From DASRBN01 sp035294305 (GTDB lineage: Bacteria > Chloroflexota > Ktedonobacteria > Ktedonobacterales > Ktedonobacteraceae): a stretch of DNA of 64,000 nt. Both the position numbers and the translations under genes were made by a program. Under the pieces are notes generated by a model, which worked only from the letters and a program-made list of their open reading frames with translations, did no database searches and was not told where the DNA came from. Positions 1 to 8,673 of this stretch are shown piece by piece (within the stretch, counting starts at the first letter, position 1; every line of letters begins with the position of its first letter). The DNA lies in the NCBI GenBank assembly GCA_035294305.1, contig DATGLD010000048.1, positions 1-64,000 of the forward strand, read 5' to 3'.

Positions 1-464
1 TATAATTTCCCGCTCGCATCCGTCAGGCGCCCCTCGGCAGTGGCAACGCGCCCACCGCTATGAATAATCTTTCCCTCACAATAGACGACTCCCGTTTTGC
101 TTGAGAGAGGACGCACATAGTTGATGTTCAACTGGAGCGTGGTATAGCCGGTGCCGGCGGGCAGCGTTGAATGAATAGCGCAACCAAGGGCCGAATCGAG
201 CAATGTAGCCGCCAGGCCACCATGAACAGTACCAATGGGATTGTAGTGATATTCAGCGGGTTCGGCAGCAAAAACTACCCGTCCCTCGCTCACTTCTTCC
301 AGCCACATATTCATCAACACCGCGATGGGGGGCGGCGGCATGTGCCCTGTTTGTACCGCCCGCAGGTATTCAAGCCCGCTCATAGTCTGGCCGAGCTTAG
401 CAGATGGAGCCGGGTCTTCCCAGGTAATGATACGCGTGCGAGTTGTTTCACTGGCGTCACTCAT
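1..464 (-). CDS. PaaI-type hotdog-fold thioesterase, partial
   Basis: Probable acyl-CoA thioesterase of the PaaI/YdiI hotdog family, cut at the left window edge so the C-terminus is missing. About 154 residues are readable from the ATG at 464. The motif HGGLAATLLDSALGCA is the family's substrate-binding/catalytic helix region (H-G-G followed by an acidic residue), and a following strand with TTLQLNINYVRP is also typical. The gene has its own promoter and a TetR-type operator upstream (520-574), so it is transcribed separately from the MFS gene at 610-1851. The exact acyl substrate cannot be told. The family call is firm; the physiological role (clearing a toxic or aromatic acyl-CoA under TetR control) is inferred. 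Confidence 0.85.
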   Translation of the reverse strand, partial: MSDASETTRTRIITWEDPAPSAKLGQTMSGLEYLRAVQTGHMPPPPIAVLMNMWLEEVSEGRVVFAAEPAEYHYNPIGTVHGGLAATLLDSALGCAIHSTLPAGTGYTTLQLNINYVRPLSSKTGVVYCEGKIIHSGGRVATAEGRLTDASGKL

Positions 465-519
465 GGATAAGTTCTTCTTTCATCAATGAGAAAGCTACCT
501 GCTTTGCTCTCAAAAAATA

Positions 520-545
520 TATTTCAGACCGTTCGGTCTGAAATA
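520..545. promoter_or_regulatory. TetR-type operator of the thioesterase gene
   Basis: Two perfect 12-bp inverted arms separated by TT, with core AGACCG-TT-CGGTCT. It begins directly after the -10 box of the minus-strand promoter, so a bound repressor would block initiation. The core matches the site at 8639-8654 in front of the TetR gene and resembles operators described for the LmrA/YxaF/QacR group of TetR regulators. Confidence 0.75.
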
Positions 546-574
546 AGTATAAGGTGGAGAGGTTGGAAAGTCAA
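546..574 (-). promoter_or_regulatory. Sigma70 promoter of the thioesterase gene
   Basis: On the minus strand TTGACT (574-569), 17 bp, then TATACT (551-546). The operator follows immediately downstream. The spacing is ideal and both hexamers are near consensus. Confidence 0.75.
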
Positions 575-609
575 GGCCAATTGACAGAAGAAGATACAGC
601 CAATTCTGA

Positions 610-1851
610 TTACTGGATAGGCAGCGATGCTTGCCGGAGTTGCTTATTGAAAAGCACCAGCAAAGCAAAAAGCATGAAGCCACCCCATAAAATGGCGATT
701 GTCACAGTAATGCCAAGACGTTGGAGACACAATCCGACTGCTGCGGGGCCAAGCGTGAGCGAGCCAAAAATGACGAGACGCGCAATGCTTCCTACACGGC
801 CCTGTAATTGGTCGGGCACTATGCTAAGGCGATAAATCGCGCTCTGAAGATATGCCACCGAATCGACGAGCGCGAGACCGGCAATTACGATACCTAGCGC
901 AACAGGATTGACCGTCAGGGCATAAAGCGGCCAGAGCAGGACAAATAGCAAGAGCGTACCGCTGAGGACGCGACCAAAAGAAACCCGTCGCTGAATCAAG
1001 CTATTCACTACGGCACCCAGAATATTCCCGATTCCTGCCGCCGCAAGAATAATCCCAACCAGACTCAGAGAGAAATGAGCCTGGCGAGCAATGACCGGCA
1101 CCAGCAGGACGTTGATGCTGACAATCACCTCAAGATAGCCCGACAGCACAATCAGCAGACGAATCGCCGGCTGGCGCCAGACCCAATCAAGGCCCACGCG
1201 AATATCCTTGAGCAGGCGGGTCTTTGTTTCTATCCGCTCTTCCTGAAACGAGGTGCGAATGAAGAAAAGCGATACAAGCAGAACTGCGTAGGAGATAGCA
1301 TCGACAAGAAAAGGCAAGAGCCGGTCAACGCTCAATAAAAACGTCCCGATAGGTGGAGCGGTCAGGGAGACGGCGCTGTAGACGACCTCATTCTGAGTAA
1401 GCGCTTGAGACAGTTGAGCTTTGGGAACGACCTGGGTAAGCGCCGCCAGTTCGGCCAACCCGTAGAAAACGGTTAATGTTCCAATGAGGAAGGAGAAAAG
1501 AAAGAATAAAGGCAGTTGAACGAGAACTGGAAGCTTAATCAGCACGATTATGGCAACGCCGAACAGGCACAAACCGAGTCCTGCCGTACATATAATCATG
1601 ATACGCTTGCGATTCCAGCGGTCTACGAGCGCTCCAGCCGGGAGACTGAACAGGATATAGGGGAGCTGGCCCGCAGAAAAGATAAGCCCAGCAATCGCTG
1701 CGTTGTTGGTAAGGACGAAGATCAGGATTGGAAATGCTACCTGCGAGATACCCGTTCCAAGCGAGGAAATGCTCTGGCCCATCCATAACAACAAGTAATC
1801 ATGGTTTTGCCAGAGGGCCTGGCCTCTTTTTGGGGGGTCTTCTTTACTCAT
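610..1851 (-). CDS. MFS transporter, EntS/MFS_3-like exporter
   Basis: Major facilitator superfamily efflux protein of about 413 residues with a dozen hydrophobic segments in the cytoplasmic membrane. The N-terminal pattern (W-N-H-D-Y-x-L-L-W-M-G-Q-S-I-S-S-L-G) and the loop ending in DRWNRKRIM are typical of the enterobactin-exporter-like MFS_3 family. The ATG at 1851 is preferred over one at 1905: it gives the usual short cytoplasmic N-terminus and has AAGG upstream, whereas the longer version adds an atypical 18 residues. The thioesterase lies downstream but has its own promoter. The exported substrate is unknown. A second, similar MFS is at 38992-40245. Confidence 0.85.
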   Translation of the reverse strand: MSKEDPPKRGQALWQNHDYLLLWMGQSISSLGTGISQVAFPILIFVLTNNAAIAGLIFSAGQLPYILFSLPAGALVDRWNRKRIMIICTAGLGLCLFGVAIIVLIKLPVLVQLPLFFLFSFLIGTLTVFYGLAELAALTQVVPKAQLSQALTQNEVVYSAVSLTAPPIGTFLLSVDRLLPFLVDAISYAVLLVSLFFIRTSFQEERIETKTRLLKDIRVGLDWVWRQPAIRLLIVLSGYLEVIVSINVLLVPVIARQAHFSLSLVGIILAAAGIGNILGAVVNSLIQRRVSFGRVLSGTLLLFVLLWPLYALTVNPVALGIVIAGLALVDSVAYLQSAIYRLSIVPDQLQGRVGSIARLVIFGSLTLGPAAVGLCLQRLGITVTIAILWGGFMLFALLVLFNKQLRQASLPIQ

Positions 1852-1998
1852 TGAACCAGCACCTTTTGAACAGAAAACTATGTGGCACCTCAAGGAGTAT
1901 AGCACACCCTGCCCTGGCTATAGAGAGTCCGGCAACAATTGTGACGTACATATAGATAGATTTTAGGCACGCCACCCGAAAAATACGAGAGGATTTCT

Positions 1999-3516
1999 AT
2001 GCGCTACTCCTTCCAACGCCTGCTGTTCTCACTATTCGCAGTAAGCCTCTTGATAACCGGGCTAGCTGCCTGCAATAACTCTCCTGTCAACATCACTCCT
2101 ACGCCTACGCCGGTTCCGTTCTATACGTTCCCCACGGGTGGCTCCTGTGTGAAGCTCGGAGCTCATCCACAAGCGCCCTACGCAAATATTCGCGTAAGCC
2201 ATGATAGTTATCTCGCGCACAGCGAGCCCATGCTTGCGGAAGACCCGAATAATCCACTGCATCTCGTGGGTGGCTCCAAGTTCTTCACCGACCCGGCTCA
2301 CTACCGTTTTCAAATTGGCTATTACACCTCGTTTGATGGGGGGTGCACCTGGACGGATGGCGGCATTTTACCCGGTTTTGATAAAACGATCCTTACTTCC
2401 GATCCCACCTTTGCATTTGGACCCAATAATAGAGTGTACGCTTCAGTGCTGGATAGCGTGCCCAGCCTGAATGGGGAGAGCGGCATTGATGTTTTCACCT
2501 CTACCGACGGCGGCAAAACCTTCGCTGCTCCGGTCAAGGTCTACTCGAATGCAACGGGCCGCATCTTTAACGATAAGCCATGGATCGGCGTTGACAATAC
2601 TCATGGGCCGTACCGGGGCAATATCTACATGGTGTGGTCATATGACCATGGAGCTTCCTGCGATGGAGCAGGCTTTTGCCAGCAAGAACTGGCATTTTCC
2701 CGTTCAACCAATGGTGGTAAAAGTTTCTCACCGGTTCAGCTCATTGAGGGGAAAGCCTCATTCTGCACCGATCGTGTTCCAGGGCGCCAGGTCGGCTCAA
2801 CAGCATGTGATGAGGCACTTGGCGCCATTCCGGTTGTTGAACCGGACGGCACTATCGCAGTTGCTTTTGCTTATGAAGACCCCATCGATTTTTCTGTACC
2901 AACCCGCCTGCTAGTGGTTACATCATCCGATGGCGGCAAGACCTGGACGCAGCCCGTACTGGCGGCAACCATTCATGATACCATTGGCGTGTTTCCGCCT
3001 GAGAAGTATCGCACTGCCTCGCTGCCTACATTCGCATGTGACCCGCGCACAGGTCAACTCTACCTCGCCTGGGCGGATAAAGGGAAGCGCGACGCCGATA
3101 TACTATTGACCACCTCGAAAGATTCTGGGCAAACGTGGTCCACACCTGTACGAGTGAACGATGACCCGGTGGGAAATGGGGCGAATCAATTCCAACCACA
3201 ACTGGCGGTTGCTCCTGATGGCGTTGTTAGCGTCTCCTTTTTTGACACGCGGATTGATCCGCAGCATAAGCTGATCGATGTATACCTGGGACAGTCCATC
3301 GATCAAGGAAGATCTTTCCTCAAAAATATACGAGTGACGACGCAGAGTTGGGACCCGGCAGTCGATGCCCCGGTCGATGAGAACGGCCTACAATTCATCG
3401 GCGATTATCAGGGGCTATCCAGCGACGATCATTTTGTCCACCCGTTCTGGAACGATACACGAACAGGCCGCCAGGAAATCTTCACGGCAGCCATTCCGAG
3501 TGCGGAGTTGAAATGA
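1999..3516 (+). CDS. Asp-box (BNR) sialidase-like lipoprotein
   Basis: Secreted, lipid-anchored beta-propeller protein of 505 residues. The signal peptide ends in a lipobox (GLAAC, Cys at about residue 25), followed by a Pro/Thr linker. At least six Asp-box motifs (S-x-D-x-G-x-x-W/F) are visible: SFDGGCTW, STDGGKTF, STNGGKSF, SSDGGKTW, SKDSGQTW and SIDQGRSF. These mark a sialidase/BNR propeller fold. Many such proteins are not true neuraminidases, and I could not confirm the sialidase catalytic arginine triad or FRIP motif, so the enzymatic activity is open. The gene is monocistronic; GAGAGG precedes the ATG. Confidence 0.8.
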   Translation: MRYSFQRLLFSLFAVSLLITGLAACNNSPVNITPTPTPVPFYTFPTGGSCVKLGAHPQAPYANIRVSHDSYLAHSEPMLAEDPNNPLHLVGGSKFFTDPAHYRFQIGYYTSFDGGCTWTDGGILPGFDKTILTSDPTFAFGPNNRVYASVLDSVPSLNGESGIDVFTSTDGGKTFAAPVKVYSNATGRIFNDKPWIGVDNTHGPYRGNIYMVWSYDHGASCDGAGFCQQELAFSRSTNGGKSFSPVQLIEGKASFCTDRVPGRQVGSTACDEALGAIPVVEPDGTIAVAFAYEDPIDFSVPTRLLVVTSSDGGKTWTQPVLAATIHDTIGVFPPEKYRTASLPTFACDPRTGQLYLAWADKGKRDADILLTTSKDSGQTWSTPVRVNDDPVGNGANQFQPQLAVAPDGVVSVSFFDTRIDPQHKLIDVYLGQSIDQGRSFLKNIRVTTQSWDPAVDAPVDENGLQFIGDYQGLSSDDHFVHPFWNDTRTGRQEIFTAAIPSAELK

Positions 3517-3526
3517 AGACAATGTT

Positions 3527-3808
3527 CTAGCCACCACGCCGGGGTGTCAAATGCGGGTGACGCGCCAGCATACGCAACACGAGCAAGCCTCCCACGAAGA
3601 CCAGGCCGGAGATAAGCGCCAGTAGCCACATATAGGTGCCCTGGCCAGCAAGGTAGAGATCAAGTGCAGTCGTTAATAGCCACAGTTGAATTCCCAACAG
3701 AAGAATGCCAATCGCAAGTCCCATCAGGACAACCGCGACCTGCCCAAGCGGCGGCCGGCGTTCGATATCGCTGGTGGTTTCAGTTAATGGATAAGCCCTA
3801 CCGTTCAT
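3527..3808 (-). CDS. Small two-helix membrane protein of the molybdoenzyme operon
   Basis: 93 residues with two clear hydrophobic segments (about residues 24-46 and 60-80), a cytoplasmic N-terminus and an Arg-rich C-terminus. Its start overlaps the stop of the Rieske gene by 4 nt (ATGA), so it is translationally coupled as the last gene of the operon. I recognise no catalytic motif. A role as a small anchor or assembly factor for the Rieske/ferredoxin module is an inference from position. Confidence 0.7.
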   Translation of the reverse strand: MNGRAYPLTETTSDIERRPPLGQVAVVLMGLAIGILLLGIQLWLLTTALDLYLAGQGTYMWLLALISGLVFVGGLLVLRMLARHPHLTPRRGG

Positions 3809-4344
3809 TGGGGTTCCTCCTCCACGGCATAGAGCGTAGTGCCTTCTTGCTGAAGCGTGATCTTCGGTAAGGAACGCTGTGGTGGACCCGCCAGGGGCGA
3901 TCCCGTTTGAGCATCAAACACTCCGTCGTGACAGGGACAGCGGAGATTCCCACTCGCCGGGTCGTAATAGACGGCGCAGGATAGGTGTGTACATTTTCCA
4001 CTAAATGCGACGAAGCGCCCATTGGGCAGGTGGAGCAGGATTGCCTCGTCCTCAGATGTGGGGTAGTGAAAGTAGCTTGCCCCTCCAGGCGGAATGTCTG
4101 TCGTCTTCGCGATGGCCTGCCTGCGTATCGTGCGTAGAGGATTGAGGTAGCTCAACGCCGCTATTCCGGCAGTCGCGACAAAGAGCGCACCGGAAGCCAT
4201 TACCGTGAAACGCAGGAGTTCGCGGCGCGAGACCTGGTCGTCCGCGTCCCAATGGTAAGGAAATTCTGCCTGCCAGCGCCTGATCCGCGGACGACCGCGA
4301 GTACGCTCCGTTCTTACGGGAGCGGGTTCGCTTTTTTTCATCAT
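3805..4344 (-). CDS. Rieske [2Fe-2S] protein with Tat-like signal anchor
   Basis: Rieske iron-sulfur protein of about 179 residues. The cluster boxes are CTHLSC (C-T-H-x-x-C) and CPCHDG (C-P-C-H-x-G), giving the two Cys and two His ligands. Upstream lies SRRELLRF followed by a hydrophobic stretch, a twin-arginine-type signal/anchor, so the domain should face outside. The ATG at 4344 forms an ATGA overlap with the preceding ferredoxin stop and has GGAGG 10 nt upstream; an in-frame ATG at 4353 lies too close to that site. With the ferredoxin, molybdoenzyme and b-type subunit, this suggests electron transfer between quinol and the molybdenum enzyme. The partner and direction of flow are inferred. 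Confidence 0.88.
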   Translation of the reverse strand: MMKKSEPAPVRTERTRGRPRIRRWQAEFPYHWDADDQVSRRELLRFTVMASGALFVATAGIAALSYLNPLRTIRRQAIAKTTDIPPGGASYFHYPTSEDEAILLHLPNGRFVAFSGKCTHLSCAVYYDPASGNLRCPCHDGVFDAQTGSPLAGPPQRSLPKITLQQEGTTLYAVEEEPQ

Positions 4345-4964
4345 AATACCCATGCCTCCTCTTTTGGTTGACCTGATGAATGCGCAGTTTGACTTCTCGC
4401 CTCAAGCATTGCGACCAGATCCAGCCGCGGCGTTTCCTGCGGCAAGACTTGATAGACCCTGGTACGAACGGATTGCTCACCAAAACTGGTGACATTGACG
4501 GGATGTCCCTGGCGCTGATTCATAAATTCCTCGTAGTCTCCATACCACAAGGCCTGCGTCGGGCACGCCTGCGCGCACCAGGGTTTGAGGTCCTGGCTGG
4601 TGCGATCATAACAGAGATTGCACTTCTTCATCAGGCGAGCCTGCACGTCAAACTTGGGTACTCCAAAGGGACAGGCATACACACAATTGCGACAACCAAT
4701 ACAACGCGATGGCTCCGCCTGCTGCACAACCCCCTCAGGTGTAATGAGAATAGCCATAACAGGACAGACCTGCGCGCACGGAGCCAGCGGGTCCTCACAG
4801 TGCATACAAACGGTTGGCTGTGTGGCTACACTGACCTCGCGGTTCACAAAATCCACCATCACCATGCTTTCACCCTTGTGTGAGTCGCATTCACGACAGG
4901 CCGCCTCACACGCACGGCAACCGATGCAGCGAGAAGGATCAACAAACAACGTTTTGACTGCCAC
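4341..4964 (-). CDS. Four-cluster 4Fe-4S ferredoxin subunit (NrfC/HybA/DmsB-like)
   Basis: Electron-transfer subunit of 207 residues with four cysteine groups: CIGCRACEAAC, CMHCEDPLAPCAQVCP, CIGCRNCVYACPFG and CNLCYD...CAQACP. This is the pattern of iron-sulfur subunits of membrane molybdenum oxidoreductases. No Tat signal is visible, so it is cytoplasmic or exported with a partner. The start is GTG, with GGAG seven nt upstream. It is separated from the molybdopterin gene by 97 nt holding a dispersed repeat, and coupled to the Rieske gene by ATGA. Confidence 0.9.
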   Translation of the reverse strand: MAVKTLFVDPSRCIGCRACEAACRECDSHKGESMVMVDFVNREVSVATQPTVCMHCEDPLAPCAQVCPVMAILITPEGVVQQAEPSRCIGCRNCVYACPFGVPKFDVQARLMKKCNLCYDRTSQDLKPWCAQACPTQALWYGDYEEFMNQRQGHPVNVTSFGEQSVRTRVYQVLPQETPRLDLVAMLEARSQTAHSSGQPKEEAWVL

Positions 4965-4986
4965 TTTTTTCTCCTTTTATCCTTCC

Positions 4987-5048
4987 AGGACAGGCACCAG
5001 GCGCTCTCCCTACAGCCGTGCGGACGAGGGGCACCGTCCCTACATCCC
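4987..5048. repeat. Dispersed GTAGGG-type intergenic repeat
   Basis: Two repeat units between the ferredoxin and molybdopterin genes. Pieces recur elsewhere in the window: GGACAGGCACCAG resembles 40338-40350 and 38971-38982, and CCCTACAGCCGT recurs at 44804-44815. Each unit ends in CCCTAC (GTAGGG on the other strand). It sits inside an otherwise compact operon. Confidence 0.55.
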
Positions 5049-5061
5049 TTATACTGTGTAT

Positions 5062-7365
5062 TTAGAAAGTCTTCGCATCTTTTGCCGGCTGATCTTTCGT
5101 TTCCCCAATTGTATACGGGAACATCCTGGGAGCGTTTTCCGGCGTAAAGTTCTCAATGACTCCATCGGTTCCAGGTGAAACGGCCGGTGCATTTAGCTTC
5201 TCTACAGTTGCAGCGCAGGCCTTATATTCTGGAATCTTCACGTTTGGCTCAACGGCAGGATTGGTGAGCTGGTTGACCGAGCGTTCGTGTCCATAGTGAT
5301 AGGGAATGAAGAGTGTATCCGGGCGGATGGTAGGCACAACAAGCGCTTTCACTTCCATCGCAAAGCGCGGCGTGCGCACACGCACGATTTCATCATTGAC
5401 AATCCCTAGTTTTGCGGCAGCCTGCGGATGAATCTCTACCCATGGCTCGGGCGCTTGATCGTTAAGGAAACCCAGCCGCCGGGTCTGATTGCCACTCAGG
5501 TAATGGTAGACCACGCGCCCGGTGGTGAGACAGAATGGGTAATCCCCTCCAGGTTCTTCGGCAGGAGGCGCATAGGGAATGGGAAACATCCGGGCCTTGC
5601 CATCCGGGTGACCAAAACGCTCGGTAAAGAGCCGCGGCGTGCCGGGGTGATCGAGCGATGGACAGGGCCAGAAGACGCCACCCTGCTCGTCTATTTTCTC
5701 CCACGTAATGCCGTAATAATCGGAGACGCCTCCCTTAGAAGCGACGCGGTATTCATTCCAGATATCTGACACGGACTCAAACGGGAAGAACTTGCCGCGA
5801 CCAAGTCGTTTGGCCAGTTCCGTCACAATCTTCCAATCCTGCAAGGCTTCACCAGGAGGGTCTGCTGCTTGATTGATCTTGATGACGCGGCCCTCCAGGT
5901 TGGTGGTCGTACCCTCATCTTCGCACCATACAGTGCCTGGGAGAATGATATCGGCAAGTTCAGCAGTTTCCGAGAGGAAGAAATCAACCACTATCAATGG
6001 ATCAATACGTTCCAGGGCCTGTTGCACCACGCGGTTATCCGGCAGCGACACCATGGGGTTCGAACACACAATCATGCAACTGCGAATCTCACCGTCCGCC
6101 ATCAGGTGAATCATCTCGGTCGCGGCCGCTCCCTCCCACGGCAATTCATCAACGGGTATGCCCCAGACATTGGCTATGTAGTCGCGGTCCTCCGGCACAT
6201 CGATATGCCGGTAACCCGGTAGCTGATTAGCTTTCTGACCAACCTCGCGACCGCCCTGACCATTGCCCTGCCCCGTTACCATCATGCAACCGCTGCCAGG
6301 CTTGCCGAGTTGCCCGCGCGCCAGGGCGAGATTGATGCAGGCCAGGCAATTGTTCACACCATGCGTACTATGCTCAATCCCTCTCGCGTGCATAACCAGC
6401 GAACGGGCGGCACGACCGTAAAGACGCGCTGCGGCCAGAATGTTTTTAGCAGGAACTCCCGAGTGCTTCTCCGCGAACTCCAGCGTAAACGGCTCAACCG
6501 ATGCGCGCACCTCCTCCCATCCATTCGTGCGCGCGCGCAGGTACTCCTCGTCAATCAATCCATCGACAATGAGCTGCCGCAGCATGGCATTAAGCACGGC
6601 GATATCTGTGCCCGGGCGCACGGGCAGCCAGAGGTCGGCGGTACGCGCCAGAGGCGTCTCGCGCGGATCGATGACGATCAGGCTGGCGCCTTTATCACGC
6701 GCGCGCCAGATCCATTGCATCATGATCGGGAAGCACTCGCCAACATTCACCCCCACGGCCAGCATGCAATCGGTCAGAGGAATATCGGTCATCGGCAAGG
6801 GAGCGCGATCAACACCGAAAGCTCTGGCATACGCAACCGCAGCTGACGACATACAGAGGCGACCATTATAATCCACGTGCCGCGTACCCAGACCTACGCG
6901 CGCGAATTTGCCCATGATATAGCATTTTTCGTTCGTCATCGAAGAGCCGCTGTAGATGGCTACGGCGTCTTTGCCATGTTCAGCCTGAATCTGCTGCCAG
7001 CGGCTCACGATGTAATCCAGGGCCTCATCCCAGCTAGCACGCTCCAGCCGACCGCCTTTCCCACCTCGTCGCATCATGGGATAGCGCAGGCGATCAGGAT
7101 GGTTGACCTGCTGGTATGCCACAACTCCTTTCGGACAGAGCGAGCCGCGATTATGTGGAAAGTCGCGCGGTTCCACGCCAATAACCTGCCCATCCAGCAC
7201 ACGAAGGTTCATGCCACACTGCACGCCACAGAAAGCGCAATGAGTTGGCACAAGCGCCTCAGGCACACGATCCGCGGCTCTCCAACCGGTGGCAGGTTTC
7301 CCGGCGGACTCGAAATCGTAGTTGAAAGCGCGATCGGGTTGAAAAAAATCTTTATTGACTGACAT
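5062..7365 (-). CDS. Molybdopterin oxidoreductase, NasA/NarB-like catalytic subunit
   Basis: Catalytic subunit of 767 residues of the DMSO-reductase superfamily. An N-terminal 4Fe-4S motif (C-A-F-C-G-V-Q-C-G-M ... C-P-K-G), a predicted Mo-ligand cysteine in GRLCMSSA, and a C-terminal molydopterin-dinucleotide-binding domain (LTTGR...NQTRR) are visible. A Cys ligand in R-x-C-M-x-S-A is characteristic of assimilatory and periplasmic nitrate reductases, but related enzymes of unassigned substrate share it, so nitrate is the best guess and formate or another oxyanion is possible. There is no signal peptide. The ATG at 7365 has AAGGA upstream. It lies 12 nt after the membrane subunit gene, in one operon. 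Confidence 0.85.
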   Translation of the reverse strand: MSVNKDFFQPDRAFNYDFESAGKPATGWRAADRVPEALVPTHCAFCGVQCGMNLRVLDGQVIGVEPRDFPHNRGSLCPKGVVAYQQVNHPDRLRYPMMRRGGKGGRLERASWDEALDYIVSRWQQIQAEHGKDAVAIYSGSSMTNEKCYIMGKFARVGLGTRHVDYNGRLCMSSAAVAYARAFGVDRAPLPMTDIPLTDCMLAVGVNVGECFPIMMQWIWRARDKGASLIVIDPRETPLARTADLWLPVRPGTDIAVLNAMLRQLIVDGLIDEEYLRARTNGWEEVRASVEPFTLEFAEKHSGVPAKNILAAARLYGRAARSLVMHARGIEHSTHGVNNCLACINLALARGQLGKPGSGCMMVTGQGNGQGGREVGQKANQLPGYRHIDVPEDRDYIANVWGIPVDELPWEGAAATEMIHLMADGEIRSCMIVCSNPMVSLPDNRVVQQALERIDPLIVVDFFLSETAELADIILPGTVWCEDEGTTTNLEGRVIKINQAADPPGEALQDWKIVTELAKRLGRGKFFPFESVSDIWNEYRVASKGGVSDYYGITWEKIDEQGGVFWPCPSLDHPGTPRLFTERFGHPDGKARMFPIPYAPPAEEPGGDYPFCLTTGRVVYHYLSGNQTRRLGFLNDQAPEPWVEIHPQAAAKLGIVNDEIVRVRTPRFAMEVKALVVPTIRPDTLFIPYHYGHERSVNQLTNPAVEPNVKIPEYKACAATVEKLNAPAVSPGTDGVIENFTPENAPRMFPYTIGETKDQPAKDAKTF

Positions 7366-7377
7366 TTCTGAATCCTT

Positions 7378-8457
7378 CTAGAGAAACCGCTTGCCCATCA
7401 ATTGATAGTATGCCTGACCACGCAACACGCGCTTGCATGTTGGACAATAATCCTGAAGTAAACCGCGATCTCCTCCCAGGTCGTAGCGCTGACCTAAATC
7501 GTCCAGAACACCCTCGAGGTCCTTAATAAACTGTTGAGAAGGAAATTCCTGACCGCAGCGTTTGCAACGACCCGTCTGTGGCTGCTTGCCGTAATGCTCC
7601 ACATCCTGGTTCACCGTTTGATACAACGTGACACCAATACTGGCCGGTCGTTCGATAATATGAAAAAACTTACCAAATGGAATCGAGAGCAACCAGACGA
7701 CGACTACAACTTCGTGTACCAGCGAAAGGAACCAGTAATACCTCCCTCCCCATAATGTGGATGAAGCCGTGAGCGCTAATCCGGTAATCGCAATCGCCAC
7801 AAGCAAGGCTATTGGTACGAGATCAAATCCGAAACGCTGAATAGCAAGCAACCCAGCGTCAGTAACGCGCCGCCATAAGGCAATCCCCAATCCGATCAGG
7901 AGCAGCGCAGCGGTAAAATCCAGCCCATGGAAGATAACAAAGCCTATCGCAGAGTTGATCGGAAAGGTAAAAAGCGGCAGACCGAAGAACCAGACCTCGT
8001 ATCCACCATGCGGCATCAACGTGAAGTGAAGCCAACCGAATGTGAGCGGGATTGTGATAGCCAGCGATAGGATAACGCCCCAGAAGATGCACATATGCAT
8101 GATCCAGCGCTGCAGGCTTCGCTTCAAGATAAATGTCTGTCCGAAGATGTCCGTCCACCAGGCTTTCGGAATAAGCAACGTGTAGCGCCGGAAATTACGC
8201 CAGGAGAGAAAATTTGCCCAGCCGGCGCGAAAGTAGCGCCAGGTTGGAGGGCGGCCAATCCAGAGTGTGTAACGATACGTCAGAGCCACAAGCGCAAACA
8301 GAACCGCTACGGCATAGCCAATCAAGGCCGCGTCGAAGTCTCGCAGCCCACGCGAGCCAATATAAATCAAAAGAATCAGCACTGCTGCCACAAGAATAGC
8401 AATAAGAGTCGCAATCCTGGCGGAACGCACTATTTCACGCCCTCTATCGTGCTGCAA
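7378..8457 (-). CDS. NarI/HdrE-like b-type membrane subunit with C-terminal zinc ribbon
   Basis: Polytopic membrane protein of about 359 residues, first gene of the molybdoenzyme operon. The hydrophobic segments carry possible haem ligands (H in MHMC, LHF, FHG, VHE and FHIIERP), resembling the NarI/DsrM/HdrE quinol-oxidising b-type subunits. The soluble C-terminus has two CxxC pairs (CKRC and CPTC), a likely zinc or iron ribbon. I place the start at TTG 8457 because GGAGG lies exactly 6 nt upstream; reading further back to 8508 adds an Arg/Cys-rich stretch with no ribosome-binding site. Likely role: connecting the menaquinone pool to the iron-sulfur subunits (inference). Confidence 0.82.
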   Translation of the reverse strand: MQHDRGREIVRSARIATLIAILVAAVLILLIYIGSRGLRDFDAALIGYAVAVLFALVALTYRYTLWIGRPPTWRYFRAGWANFLSWRNFRRYTLLIPKAWWTDIFGQTFILKRSLQRWIMHMCIFWGVILSLAITIPLTFGWLHFTLMPHGGYEVWFFGLPLFTFPINSAIGFVIFHGLDFTAALLLIGLGIALWRRVTDAGLLAIQRFGFDLVPIALLVAIAITGLALTASSTLWGGRYYWFLSLVHEVVVVVWLLSIPFGKFFHIIERPASIGVTLYQTVNQDVEHYGKQPQTGRCKRCGQEFPSQQFIKDLEGVLDDLGQRYDLGGDRGLLQDYCPTCKRVLRGQAYYQLMGKRFL

Positions 8458-8517
8458 CCTGAACCTCCTCTCTGCATCGCCACGATCTGAGCATCTAAGG
8501 TGTATCACTCTATGCTA

Positions 8518-8546
8518 GTTGTAGCAAAAAGAATGCCTTCAGACAA
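8518..8546 (-). promoter_or_regulatory. Candidate promoter of the molybdoenzyme operon
   Basis: Minus strand TTGTCT (8546-8541), 17 bp, TACAAC (8523-8518), about 60 nt before the TTG start at 8457. Moderate match only. No operator palindrome overlaps it. Confidence 0.4.
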
Positions 8547-8602
8547 ACACAGCAATAATGTAGAGAACACCTTGGCCTCGCCCCCAGACGAACCGCTCTT
8601 GC

Positions 8603-8631
8603 TTGACATACTGATGCGGATTTGTTATAGT
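8603..8631 (+). promoter_or_regulatory. Sigma70 promoter of the tetR gene
   Basis: TTGACA (8603-8608), 17 bp, TATAGT (8626-8631); the operator at 8639-8654 covers the expected start site. Same arrangement as the thioesterase promoter. Confidence 0.75.
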
Positions 8632-8638
8632 TGCATTT

Positions 8639-8654
8639 AAGACTGATCGGTCTG
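8639..8654. promoter_or_regulatory. TetR-type operator, autoregulatory
   Basis: AGACTGATCGGTCT, an imperfect version of the AGACCG-NN-CGGTCT palindrome found in full at 520-545. Located between promoter and start codon of the TetR gene at 8674, which suggests autorepression and points to that protein as the regulator of both sites. Confidence 0.7.
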
Positions 8655-8673
8655 TGTCGAGAGAGGAGAGGAT

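Noticed and set aside
8..700. Plus-strand ORFs near the left edge and over the MFS gene
   Set aside because: They are antisense shadows of the thioesterase and MFS genes, without ribosome-binding sites or recognisable protein sequence.
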